In this document: piece by piece, positions 1-7,107 of the stretch | Layout: each line of letters opens with the position of its first letter | Numbering within the stretch: position 1 is the stretch's first letter | Origin: JBEIJQ01 sp040380145 | Lineage (GTDB): Bacteria; Bacteroidota; Bacteroidia; Chitinophagales; Saprospiraceae | Direction of reading: 5' to 3' | Length of the DNA stretch: 16,778 bases | Assembly (NCBI GenBank): GCA_040380145.1 | Contig: JBEIJQ010000067.1 | Coordinates: forward strand, 1 to 16,778 | Position numbers and translations under genes: made by a program | The notes under the pieces: model-generated | Database searches by the model: none | What the model was told of the DNA's origin: nothing | Seen by the model: the letters and a program-made list of their open reading frames with translations, nothing else

Positions 1-1822
1 CCGTGCAATTGGCAAATGTCGCAGTGCCCGTAACGCCCACCGCCGTGGGCTCGCCCACCGTCACGGTAGCCGTGCCCGTGCAACCGTTCGCGTCCGATAC
101 TGTGACCTCGTATGTGCCGATCGTAAGACCAGCTGGATCCTCCGACACGTCGCCGTTCGACCACGCAAAAGTGTAGGGATCCAAGCCGTTTGAAACCGTC
201 AGGTCGATCGAGCCGTCCGAACCGCCGAAGCACAGCGCATCGATCGCCGTGGCTGAGGCCGTCAGGGTGATATTGTTCGTGCCCACCGTTTCGCCGAACG
301 AGGCCGTGCAGCCGTTCGCGTCCGTCACGGTTACATCGTAAGAGCTGGGCAAAACACCGACTAGATCTTCGTCTGTAGAGCCATCCGACCAAGAATAAGT
401 GTATCCGACAACACCGCCCGAAACCGTCAAATCCAAACCTCCATCGGAGCCGGAGCAAGTCGCGGAAATGGCCGTTCCGGAGATAACCAAAGCCGAAGAC
501 TGCAGTACAGTGGCCGACAGGGTCAACGTACAACCATTGGCATCGGTAGCAGTCACCGTGTAGGCACCTCCGGTAAGCGCCGAAACATCTTCGGTTGTTG
601 CTCCATTGGACCACACAAAATTCAGCGTGCCATTCCCTCCGGAAGCCGTCAGGTCAATCGAACCGTCAGAGCCACCAAAACAATCAACATCGGAGGTTGT
701 CGCAGTCAAAGAAATAGCGGAAGGTACCGTCAACGTTTGGCCCAGCGTCGCCGTGCAACCGTTCGCGTCGGTGGCCGTCACCGTGAAAGTGCCCAACCCG
801 AGACCCGAGAGATCTTCCGTGGTCGCCGCGTTGGACCATGCAAAAGTGAAAGCCCCCGTACCGCCAAAAGCCGTGAGGTTAACCGAACCGTTCGTACCGC
901 CTGAACAGGTCGGATTGGTGGCGACCGCTGTAAGAGAAATCGCCGTGGGTTGGGTCAAAGTACGGCTCAAAGAAGCAGTGCAACCGTTCGCGTCGGTGGC
1001 CGTCACGGTAAAAGTTCCTGCACCGAGGCCGGAAAGATCTTCCGTGGTAGCTGCGTTGGACCACGAAAAAGTCGGAGTTCCCGTGCCGCCCGTGGCAGTA
1101 AGGTTCACCGATCCGTTCGCGCCGCCCAAACAAGTCGGATTGTTGGCCACCACCGAAAGCGATAAAGCCGTGGGCTGGGTGACCGTGGCAGTAGCTGTTG
1201 CGGTGCAGGTCCCGTTGGAAGTTACCGTCACTGTAAAAGTGCCCGCTCCCAGGGCTGTAATCGAACCGGTGGTTGCACCGTTCGACCATGCATAGGTAAA
1301 CGGCGCATTGCCTCCGTTCAAAGTGGCGGAAGCAGATCCGTTCGTACCGCCCGAACAGGACACATTGGTGGCGGAGGCCGAAACAGAAAAGGCCACAGGT
1401 CCCGAAAGCGTCGCCGCCGCCGAAGCCGTACAACCGCCCGTGGCCGTGACGGTCACGGTGTAGTCGCCGGCCGACAGGTTGGTGGCCGTCGCAGAAGTGG
1501 TTCCGTTGGACCATGAATAAGAAAACGGCGCGTTGCCACCCGATGGCGTGGCGGTTATGCTGCCCGTTTCGCCAGGACAGGCTGCCGGCGCCGCCGCCAT
1601 GGATACCGAGATCGCATCCGGCTCGGTGATCACCGTAGATGCCGAACCCGTACAACCGCCCGCATCCGTGACCGACACCGAGTAAGTACCAGCCGATAAA
1701 CCGCTACGATCTTGATCGGTGGTGCCATCTTCCCATATAAAACTGTACGGACCGGTTCCACCAGAAGGAGACAAGCTAATTGCCGCATTGTTTTCTCCGG
1801 GACACCCGATCGGCGTGACGGT
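1..1822 (-). repeat. Tandem SprB repeats, eight complete plus start of a ninth, ~225-bp period
   Basis: Within the adhesin CDS the conserved TDANGCT-type segment recurs with its DNA anchor at about 1650, 1428, 1203, 978, 753, 528, 306 and 78. Spacings are 222, 225, 225, 225, 225, 222 and 228 bases, all multiples of three. Each unit is 73-77 residues and has one Cys near the start (e.g. NPTCSGGTNGS) and one near the end (DANGC). The fourth and fifth units share an exact 29-base identity (753-781 and 978-1006) and are the most alike. The outer units are more diverged. The array continues past the window edge. Confidence 0.9.
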
Positions 1823-3010
1823 CATATTGGGTGCCAAATTGGCAAAAGAAGCCGTTGTCGTAGCAGTAAGCGTACACCCGCCACCCGTTGAGGTGACCCG
1901 ATAAACACCGTCATTGCCGGCAACGGTGGGCTCGATAAAAGGACTTTGGGAGGTACTGGTAAAGGCCAAGGGCCCGGTCCAACTGTAGTTGGAAGTCCCG
2001 CCGCCGGTCACATTGGCGTTCAATTGGAGGGTATCGCCCAAACAGATCGGCGAATTGGTATTCGCCGTCAATTTCCGGCGAACCACCATCACTTGGTCGC
2101 TGGCGGTGAGCGCCTGTCCCGCACAGTCGGTATATCCGATGGTACAAGTATAGACCATGGTGTCCACCGCCGGGGTGATAGAAACCGTCTGGGTCGTTCC
2201 GATCAGGTTGTTGTTGGCATCCCTCCAGGAATAGGTGACCGTGGCAGCACCGTTGGGACGGAATTGGCGACAGTCGGTAGCTGCAGACCAATTGGATGCG
2301 TTTCGGCCAGTGATTGTCGTGGCAACGGTTCCTGTAGCATTTTGGACCCCCTGTGTCGCAAGGCCCGGAGGTACCGATACGACAGGCTTGAAGCCAATGT
2401 ACATGTCAATGTTGTTGGAAGTTTCGTTCAGCACGATTTGCTGAGTGGCATTGTCTGTTGTTGAGTACGGGACATCAATATTGTCCCACGAAACGATGAA
2501 CTTGCGGAATGGCGCCGTGCCGATCAAGGCATAACGCACACGGCCAGCCCCGGGCGCTTCGGGACGAAGGTCGTGGAAAGGACCAAATATCGAATTTGTC
2601 GGTGCATTGGTCGCACTCGGAATGGTACCGAGGGGCGCAGCCGGCATAGCGGCATTGGCATTGGCCGTGGTAAAGTTCAGGGTACCGTTGGCTCCAATGA
2701 CCAGCTGGGTTCGAACGCTCGTATAAAAACAAAAATTGAACCCGATGTTGATGACACCACTGTAGTTATTGCCCGCAAAGCTGACCACCGTTCCCGAGTC
2801 GAATGGCGCCGGCGGCACATACGGAATGTTGGCCAAAGAATATCCGGAGGTAACCCTCGGCACGTTGGCGATGGCCGTCAGGTTGGTCGAATTGCCCGGG
2901 CATACGGCCACGTCCAAGCCGGCGTTGACCGATATCTGAGCCTTCAGCTCCCATTGGGAGACCATCGACACCATGCAAAACAACAAGGCAGTCTGTAGCA
3001 GTTTCTTCAT
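1..3010 (-). CDS. SprB-repeat exported surface protein, N-terminal part (3' end beyond window)
   Basis: Reading from ATG at 3010 there is no stop through base 1, giving about 1,003 codons of an incomplete protein. Residues 1-25 look like a signal peptide (MKKLLQTALLF..., cleavage probably after LKAQ). Residues ~80-210 form a globular region containing NIGFNFCFY and VIGANGTLNF, a pattern often seen at the N-terminus of large Bacteroidota surface proteins. Residues ~315-390 look like an Ig/PKD-like domain (SPICLGDTLQL ... YSWTGP). From ~397 on there are tandem SprB repeats with the hallmarks GGxxPYxFxWSNG, GxYxVTVTDANGC and a conserved Cys. SprB of Flavobacterium is a mobile adhesin for gliding secreted by the T9SS. 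A similar exported adhesin role is inferred here, and the C-terminal sorting domain expected for it lies outside the window. Other open frames in this region are shadows. The gene stands alone, divergent from amn. Confidence 0.9.
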   Translation of the reverse strand, partial: MKKLLQTALLFCMVSMVSQWELKAQISVNAGLDVAVCPGNSTNLTAIANVPRVTSGYSLANIPYVPPAPFDSGTVVSFAGNNYSGVINIGFNFCFYTSVRTQLVIGANGTLNFTTANANAAMPAAPLGTIPSATNAPTNSIFGPFHDLRPEAPGAGRVRYALIGTAPFRKFIVSWDNIDVPYSTTDNATQQIVLNETSNNIDMYIGFKPVVSVPPGLATQGVQNATGTVATTITGRNASNWSAATDCRQFRPNGAATVTYSWRDANNNLIGTTQTVSITPAVDTMVYTCTIGYTDCAGQALTASDQVMVVRRKLTANTNSPICLGDTLQLNANVTGGGTSNYSWTGPLAFTSTSQSPFIEPTVAGNDGVYRVTSTGGGCTLTATTTASFANLAPNMTVTPIGCPGENNAAISLSPSGGTGPYSFIWEDGTTDQDRSGLSAGTYSVSVTDAGGCTGSASTVITEPDAISVSMAAAPAACPGETGSITATPSGGNAPFSYSWSNGTTSATATNLSAGDYTVTVTATGGCTASAAATLSGPVAFSVSASATNVSCSGGTNGSASATLNGGNAPFTYAWSNGATTGSITALGAGTFTVTVTSNGTCTATATATVTQPTALSLSVVANNPTCLGGANGSVNLTATGGTGTPTFSWSNAATTEDLSGLGAGTFTVTATDANGCTASLSRTLTQPTAISLTAVATNPTCSGGTNGSVNLTAFGGTGAFTFAWSNAATTEDLSGLGLGTFTVTATDANGCTATLGQTLTVPSAISLTATTSDVDCFGGSDGSIDLTASGGNGTLNFVWSNGATTEDVSALTGGAYTVTATDANGCTLTLSATVLQSSALVISGTAISATCSGSDGGLDLTVSGGVVGYTYSWSDGSTDEDLVGVLPSSYDVTVTDANGCTASFGETVGTNNITLTASATAIDALCFGGSDGSIDLTVSNGLDPYTFAWSNGDVSEDPAGLTIGTYEVTVSDANGCTGTATVTVGEPTAVGVTGTATFANCT

Positions 3011-3085
3011 AAAAAAAGAAATAATTAAAGGATGAGATACCTTTGAAAGGAATTTTTGGAAATCAATAAAAGGAGCAAATTTTCG

Positions 3086-3093
3086 CAAAAATA
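3086..3093 (-). promoter_or_regulatory. Possible -7 box (TATTTTTG) for the SprB-repeat gene
   Basis: On the minus strand TATTTTTG fits the Bacteroidota -7 consensus TAnnTTTG and would give a leader of about 70 bases. No clear TTG -33 element is seen at the expected 17-23 base spacing, so the call is weak in this AT-rich DNA. Confidence 0.3.
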
Positions 3094-3256
3094 ACGCAAG
3101 AATACCGTATTTTGGTACGAAGCCTTGGTATTGGAAAAATCTCCCCAACTCCAAGCCGCATTTTATTTGGAAAATCATACTCTGCGGACCATTTTCATTC
3201 CAGAACATTACAGCAGTTGCCAATAACCCTCCAGATGGGCAAATCACCGAACCGCC

Positions 3257-3312
3257 TCTTTTTTTTATTTTTTTATAAAATAAATTAAAAAAAATATATT
3301 TTAATAAAAATA
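3257..3312. other. AT-rich island of alternating T and A runs
   Basis: About 56 bases contain almost no G or C: T8, T7, then ATAAAATAAATT, A8 and further A/T runs. It could be a curved-DNA or UP-like activating element for either divergent gene, or an intrinsically melted region. It lies ~190 bases upstream of the amn -33 element and ~250 bases from the adhesin start. The function is not shown by the sequence. Confidence 0.5.
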
Positions 3313-3497
3313 CGCAAAGCAATGAGTCCAAATCAGCACATTCATTCATCATAAGTTCGGAGCCTTTTACGCCGACAAATCCAACGCGCAATTTCCGTTC
3401 GAATAAATATTCCTTTAGGGAACGCTCCCGCCCAGTGACGATTACCGCTCAATTTTCCCCCAATTGTCGCCCGCAGGAACATTTGGACATCGGGGTA

Positions 3498-3528
3498 TTG
3501 GTTTTATTCGAGACAAACACTATCTTTG
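3498..3528 (+). promoter_or_regulatory. amn promoter, TTG-N20-TATCTTTG
   Basis: TTG at 3498-3500 is followed by exactly 20 bases and then TATCTTTG at 3521-3528. This matches the Bacteroidota primary sigma consensus (TTG at -33, TAnnTTTG at -7). Transcription would start near 3535, leaving a leader of about 50 bases that contains two adjoining hairpins. It is the best promoter match in the window. Confidence 0.65.
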
Positions 3529-3539
3529 CCTACTTTTTT

Positions 3540-3557
3540 ACTTTTTTCCCAAAAAGT
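3540..3557 (+). repeat. T-run/A-run dyad in the amn leader
   Basis: ACTTTTTTCCCAAAAAGT is an inverted repeat with 7-base arms and a 4-base loop. It starts 11 bases after the amn -7 box, so it would lie at the very 5' end of the transcript. It is one member of the recurring T-run/A-run family in this window. Confidence 0.7.
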
Positions 3558-3570
3558 CCCCCGACGGGAC
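3556..3570 (+). promoter_or_regulatory. GC hairpin in the amn leader
   Basis: GTCCC-CCGAC-GGGAC is a perfect 5-bp stem with a 5-base loop. It directly abuts the T/A dyad and ends 17 bases before the amn ATG. In a transcript from the predicted promoter it would sit between the cap-proximal dyad and the ribosome landing area. A role in translation control is possible but unproven. Confidence 0.4.
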
Positions 3571-3587
3571 AACAACACAGATCCATT

Positions 3588-4358
3588 ATGACCACCAAAG
3601 AAGAAATCGTCAAAAACTGGCTGCCGAGGTACACGGGCATGCCCCTCGATGCGTTCGGAGAGTACATCATCTTGGTGAATTTCAGCAACTATGTGAAAAT
3701 GTTCGCCGAAATGCACCGCGTGGGCATTTACGGACTGGACCGCTCCATGTCGAGCGCCACGGCCGAGAACATCACCATCATCAACTTCGGCATGGGCAGC
3801 GCCAATGCCGCCACGGTCTGCGACCTGTTGACGGCCATTTCTCCCAAGGGGCTCCTTTTCTTGGGCAAATGCGGCGGACTGAAAAGGAAGAACCAAGTGG
3901 GCGATCTGCTCCTGCCCATCGCCGCCATCCGTGGCGAAGGCACCTCCAACGACTACTTCCCCACAGAAGTGCCCGCTCTGCCGGCCTTTGCCCTTCAAAA
4001 GGCGATTTCCACCACTATCCGAGAGTACGACCAAGACTACTGGACCGGAACCGTTTACACGACCAACCGAAGGGTCTGGGAGCATGACGAAAAGTTCAAG
4101 GATTACCTCAAAGATATCCGCTGCATGGGAATCGACATGGAAACGGCCACGGTCTTTTCCGCCGCTTTCAAAAATTATATCCCCGCCGGCGCCCTGCTGC
4201 TGGTTTCCGACACCCCGATGACCCCGGAAGGCGTCAAAACAGAAGACAGCGACAAGAGCGTGACTGCCAAATTCGTGGAACGCCACCTGCGCATCGGCAT
4301 CGATTCGCTCAAACAGCTCATCAACGGCACGCAAACGGTCAAGCACCTGCGTTTTTGA
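3588..4358 (+). CDS. amn: AMP nucleosidase (short Bacteroidota form)
   Basis: The 256-residue protein belongs to the nucleoside phosphorylase/AMP nucleosidase family, which hydrolyses AMP to adenine and ribose 5-phosphate in the cytoplasm. Visible hallmarks are the glycine-rich FGMGSANAA (phosphate/ribose side), LFLGKCGGL, the ribose-binding MGIDMETA, and the late SDTPMTPEGVKT containing the Asp expected to act on the base. It lacks the ~200-residue N-terminal regulatory domain of Escherichia coli Amn, as is usual in Bacteroidota. ATG 3588 is chosen because MTTKEEIVKNW is the usual N-terminus, and the in-frame upstream codons cover the promoter and leader hairpins. It is transcribed alone and ends opposite the WG-repeat gene. 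Confidence 0.9.
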   Translation: MTTKEEIVKNWLPRYTGMPLDAFGEYIILVNFSNYVKMFAEMHRVGIYGLDRSMSSATAENITIINFGMGSANAATVCDLLTAISPKGLLFLGKCGGLKRKNQVGDLLLPIAAIRGEGTSNDYFPTEVPALPAFALQKAISTTIREYDQDYWTGTVYTTNRRVWEHDEKFKDYLKDIRCMGIDMETATVFSAAFKNYIPAGALLLVSDTPMTPEGVKTEDSDKSVTAKFVERHLRIGIDSLKQLINGTQTVKHLRF

Positions 4359-4374
4359 GCTTTTTTCGGGGTAC

Positions 4375-4390
4375 TTTTTTCAAGAAAAAA
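4375..4390. repeat. T-run/A-run dyad between convergent genes
   Basis: TTTTTTCAAGAAAAAA has perfect 7-base arms around AA. It lies 16 bases after the amn stop and touches the strong GC hairpin. Its A-run supplies the U-tract of the minus-strand terminator, and its T-run could serve amn transcripts. Confidence 0.6.
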
Positions 4391-4421
4391 CGAACGCCCA
4401 TCCACATCGGATGGGCGTTCG
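4385..4421 (-). terminator. Rho-independent terminator for the WG-repeat gene, possibly bidirectional
   Basis: A perfect 13-bp stem (4391-4403 with 4409-4421) closes a 5-base loop. Read on the minus strand it is followed at once by six T residues. It lies 41 bases past the WG-repeat stop and 33 bases past the amn stop. Since it sits between convergent genes, it probably also blocks readthrough from amn, although no T-tract follows on that strand. Confidence 0.85.
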
Positions 4422-4461
4422 CCGTTCAGATCGCTGAAGAGCACGAAAGGAATGGACTTCC

Positions 4462-5592
4462 CTACCCTTCTCGGCCCTCGCGGTCCAACTTGCCTTTTTT
4501 GGCACCGTTCGTGAAGCGCAGCTCACCGTTTTTGTCGGCCTCGATAGCATCGTACTGGAAGGGAGTGAGAATCTTGCCGGTCTTGTTGGCCAAGGCGCAT
4601 TTGCCGTCTTTTTTCAACCGGATGGCGTCGCCGGCTTTGTCCAACACCTCGATCTCGCGGTATTCGGCGGGAAAGAGCATCATCCCCTCGTGGCTGGCCA
4701 AACCGACGCTGCCTTTTTGGTACAGCAGATAAAAAGTGTGGTAACTGTTCCAAAAAAGCTTCGGCACGGTGATCGAATCGAACTCAAAGGGCAGTGTCTG
4801 GTTGGCCTCGAAATCCACCATCCCGTACTTGCCGATCTCACGGGAAAGGGCCGCGAACACCGGGCGGGACGAAATATCGGCGGAATCGGTTTCCTCGCCC
4901 TGCGGGTAGGGCATGAAACTCACTGTCTGCCCCTTCATGAACACCGCGTATTTGTCTTCCCAAAAGCCCAGGAAATCGGTGTAGGCGAAATCGCTGATGG
5001 TTTCTCCGGCCAGGTTCACCATGCCCCAATATCCGCCGCGCTTGCCCGCTCCCGCGGTCGTGTAATATTCGAGCACCATTTCGTCGAAACTGTCGCCCGG
5101 CTCCAGATAATCGAAGCCGAAGGGGATGAGCAGCACGCCGTTGAGATCCACCATCCCATACTTGCCCTCGGCGTTGGCAAAGGCGACTGCGGCGCGGTCG
5201 TTGATCGACACGCTGGGCCGGGGATCTTTGAACTTGGGCTGCACAAGGGCCTTGCCAGTGTTGTCGAACAGGCCGCTGAGGCCGTTGGTCAGGGTGGCCA
5301 CGAAGCGCTTTTCGGTGAGGCGGGTGATCTGCGTGTAGTTGATGTCCATCGCCAACTTGCCGTTGCCGTCGATCAGTCCGTACAGCGTGCCTTTGCGCAC
5401 TACGGCCGTGCCGCCGTAAAACTCCTCTCCGTCGTCGAACTGGTACTCGATGCGGTTGGCTCCGTTCTCGTCGCAGTAGCCGACCTTGCCCCCTTTGCCC
5501 TTGCACTTGACAAGATACACCTCATCGGTCTGGGCAGAGGCCGCCGCAAAAGAAATCCCGGCGAACAGGGCGGACAAAAGCAGTTTTTTCAT
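4462..5592 (-). CDS. Exported WG-repeat protein
   Basis: This 376-residue protein starts with a clear signal peptide (MKKLLLSALFAGISFAAASAQ is cut before TDEVY), so it is exported. The rest is built from about eight WG-type beta repeats near residues 37, 71, 107, 145, 189, 255, 296 and 331, each of the form (Y/V)G(M/L)(V/I)DxxGxxxxPxxYD (e.g. KYGMVDLNG, GLIDGNGK, GLFDNTGK). WG repeats are common in Bacteroidota periplasmic or surface proteins, but no general function is established. ATG 5592 is chosen because the signal peptide begins there; an in-frame upstream ATG (5613) adds seven residues ahead of it. It lies 43 bases downstream of the lipoprotein gene, so cotranscription is plausible, and a strong terminator follows. 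Confidence 0.85.
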   Translation of the reverse strand: MKKLLLSALFAGISFAAASAQTDEVYLVKCKGKGGKVGYCDENGANRIEYQFDDGEEFYGGTAVVRKGTLYGLIDGNGKLAMDINYTQITRLTEKRFVATLTNGLSGLFDNTGKALVQPKFKDPRPSVSINDRAAVAFANAEGKYGMVDLNGVLLIPFGFDYLEPGDSFDEMVLEYYTTAGAGKRGGYWGMVNLAGETISDFAYTDFLGFWEDKYAVFMKGQTVSFMPYPQGEETDSADISSRPVFAALSREIGKYGMVDFEANQTLPFEFDSITVPKLFWNSYHTFYLLYQKGSVGLASHEGMMLFPAEYREIEVLDKAGDAIRLKKDGKCALANKTGKILTPFQYDAIEADKNGELRFTNGAKKGKLDREGREG

Positions 5593-5599
5593 GGAAAAA
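5584..5599. repeat. T-run/A-run dyad spanning the WG-repeat start codon
   Basis: On plus, TTTTTTCATGGAAAAA has arms TTTTTC/GAAAAA. The plus-strand T-run encodes the Lys codons after the minus-strand ATG, and the A-run is a T-run just before it. It is partly explained by the MKK signal-peptide start and is therefore a weaker member of the family. Confidence 0.4.
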
Positions 5600-5635
5600 T
5601 AATTGGGGTACAAAAAATTGGGTTCGAAAGACCGC

Positions 5636-6184
5636 TCATTTCATATAGCGGTAATCTTCCTGTTCGATATGGGGAAAAAAAACGGGCAGCCCGTTGTCGG
5701 CGACGAATCGCGCACGGGCCTCTTGGTAAGCGTTGTCGGGAGGATACAGGCGGTCGCGGTAATCCCGCCCGATGCGCTCCATTTCTTGCCGCTCTTCATC
5801 GGTAGCGTCCTGCTTGCAGCGCAGTTCCACCCACCGACGGTAACGGTCACGGATGTAAGAATGGTGGAATGCCGCCAGTTCCACGGCCGCACCGCTGAAC
5901 CGCTCGAAAAGCGGCAACGGTTCCACGCCGCGGAGTTTTTCCTCTGAGGCGGCCAAAGCCTCCACCGTTTTTTGGTGATATTCGTCCAGCAGCCGGCAAT
6001 CGGTCTGAGGAGTAGCGGCCACTCCGGCGAAATCGAGGATGGTCTTGCCGATACGGTCCACTTCCTCCTCCACATATTGATAATGCTCCAATGGATCCGA
6101 TGTACGGAACTTGTAATCGGGCCTGCAGCCGTTGACCAACAGCAGCGCGCAAACCAGCGTAATGAAAAAAAACAAACGGGCCAT
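5636..6184 (-). CDS. Putative lipoprotein of unknown function
   Basis: The 182-residue protein begins MARLFFFITLVCALLLVNGC, a short hydrophobic signal ending in a lipobox-like LVNGC with lipidated Cys20. The mature part is charged and mostly helical in character: HYQYVEEEVDRIGKTI, then a long stretch with LDEYHQKTVEALAASEEKL, a central HHSYIRDRYRRWVELRC, and a polar end (PVFFPHIEQEDYRYMK). I recognise no family. ATG 6184 is preferred because the lipoprotein signal begins there; an in-frame upstream extension to 6343 would bury it. It lies between the ZIP transporter gene (155 bases upstream) and the WG-repeat gene (43 bases downstream). Outer-membrane lipid anchoring is inferred from the signal only. 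Confidence 0.75.
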   Translation of the reverse strand: MARLFFFITLVCALLLVNGCRPDYKFRTSDPLEHYQYVEEEVDRIGKTILDFAGVAATPQTDCRLLDEYHQKTVEALAASEEKLRGVEPLPLFERFSGAAVELAAFHHSYIRDRYRRWVELRCKQDATDEERQEMERIGRDYRDRLYPPDNAYQEARARFVADNGLPVFFPHIEQEDYRYMK

Positions 6185-6233
6185 TTTCAAAAATAGACGG
6201 CCGGACGCGCCTGCCAAAAACCGTTCCAAAAAA

Positions 6234-6241
6234 CAAATATA
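6234..6241 (-). promoter_or_regulatory. Possible -7 box (TATATTTG) for the lipoprotein gene
   Basis: TATATTTG on the minus strand matches TAnnTTTG and would give a leader of about 40-45 bases before ATG 6184. The predicted transcript would start in a T-run. A second match, TATTTTTG, lies at 6277-6284. Neither has an obvious TTG at -33. Confidence 0.35.
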
Positions 6242-6339
6242 AAGCGGAACGGCGCGGTAAGACGCACCGGCAAATACAAAAATACAGGTTTTGGCAGATC
6301 GGCGGGAGCGTCCACTAGGCCAAACATTTCTTTTTCCGG

Positions 6340-7104
6340 TCAATGACTGGCCAGCGCCAAACCGAAACCGACCAGCAGAGACAAGGTTTTCCGCAGATCG
6401 AAGGCGTGGTTTTTTTCTTCGTTTTCAAACAAAATGGTCGTGGAGATGTGCAGGAAAGAACCCACCACCAGCGCCATGATCAACACAAAAATCCGCCCGT
6501 TGAGCAGCTCGAAACGCTGGAGCACCTCGGCCGACAAGGCACCCAAGGGCGACATCGAAGCGTACAGCGCCAACAGGCCGAAAGCCGGCCAAAAGCGGAA
6601 ACCGCCCGCCAAAAGCATGGTCACCAACGCAAAGGCCGCCGGCACTTTGTGCGACATGATCCCGTACAGCAGATAGTTGTGCCGGTGATCGCCGTGATCG
6701 TGCCCGTGGTGGTGCCCCAATTCGTGGATCGTCTCGTAGCCCGTCACCGGCATGCCCTCCAAAAAACAGTGGATCGAAAGCCCCAACAGCACCGAAACGG
6801 CCAGTCCGGCCCCGTGGTGGCCTTGTCCCTCGTGCCGGTGCACATGCCCATGCTCGATGCCCTGCGAAAGATGCTCCACACCGATCTGCAGCAAAAAGCC
6901 GAGCAGGATGAAGGTGCCCGCCCAAGGTTCCTCCAGGCGAAAAATATCGGGGAGCAGGTGCACCAAGGTGATACCGAAGATGTAGGCCCCCGTAAGAGTC
7001 ATGACCATGCGCAGGATCCTAGGGTCAGCGCCCCGCACCCAGAACGCCAATCCCCCGCCTGCCAACGCGGACCCGAACAAGGCAATGTATTCCCAACCGT
7101 GCAT
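6340..7104 (-). CDS. ZIP-family metal transporter
   Basis: The 254-residue integral membrane protein has about eight hydrophobic segments and the ZIP hallmarks. A helix with HCFLEG (His112, Glu116) is followed by one with HKVP (His152), which together form the metal path in this family. Two His-rich loops flank helix IV: residues ~78-97 (EHLSQGIEHGHVHRHEGQGHH) and ~127-142 (HELGHHHGHDHGDHRH). Such loops bind zinc or other divalent metals in ZIP proteins. The likely role is divalent metal uptake across the inner membrane; the exact metal cannot be told. The ATG lies 3 bases after the PAP2 stop, so the two are almost certainly cotranscribed. A T-run/A-run dyad lies just upstream, inside the end of the PAP2 gene. 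Confidence 0.88.
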   Translation of the reverse strand: MHGWEYIALFGSALAGGGLAFWVRGADPRILRMVMTLTGAYIFGITLVHLLPDIFRLEEPWAGTFILLGFLLQIGVEHLSQGIEHGHVHRHEGQGHHGAGLAVSVLLGLSIHCFLEGMPVTGYETIHELGHHHGHDHGDHRHNYLLYGIMSHKVPAAFALVTMLLAGGFRFWPAFGLLALYASMSPLGALSAEVLQRFELLNGRIFVLIMALVVGSFLHISTTILFENEEKNHAFDLRKTLSLLVGFGLALASH

Positions 7105-7107
7105 TTT

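Larger units (their letters stand above)
3011..3587. other. Divergent AT-rich intergenic region between the SprB-repeat gene and amn
   Basis: This 577-base gap has no convincing gene; the longest ATG frame in its middle (3322) is about ten codons. It holds a possible minus-strand -7 box at 3086-3093, a small dyad TACC...GGTA around 3103-3117, a very AT-rich island at 3257-3312 made of T and A runs, and the amn promoter and leader hairpins at its right end. The base composition contrasts sharply with the GC-rich coding DNA on both sides. Confidence 0.7.

Noticed and set aside
606..1655. Long open frames on plus and in a second minus frame across the SprB repeats
   Set aside because: They are repeat-driven shadows of the continuous minus-strand adhesin frame, which has a signal peptide and family motifs.
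3435..3587. N-terminal extension of amn by 51 codons
   Set aside because: The extension covers the TTG-N20-TATCTTTG promoter and two leader hairpins and has no family similarity.
4690..5805. A 371-codon plus-strand open frame opposite the WG-repeat gene
   Set aside because: It is antisense to a gene with a signal peptide and clear repeats and has no recognisable domain.
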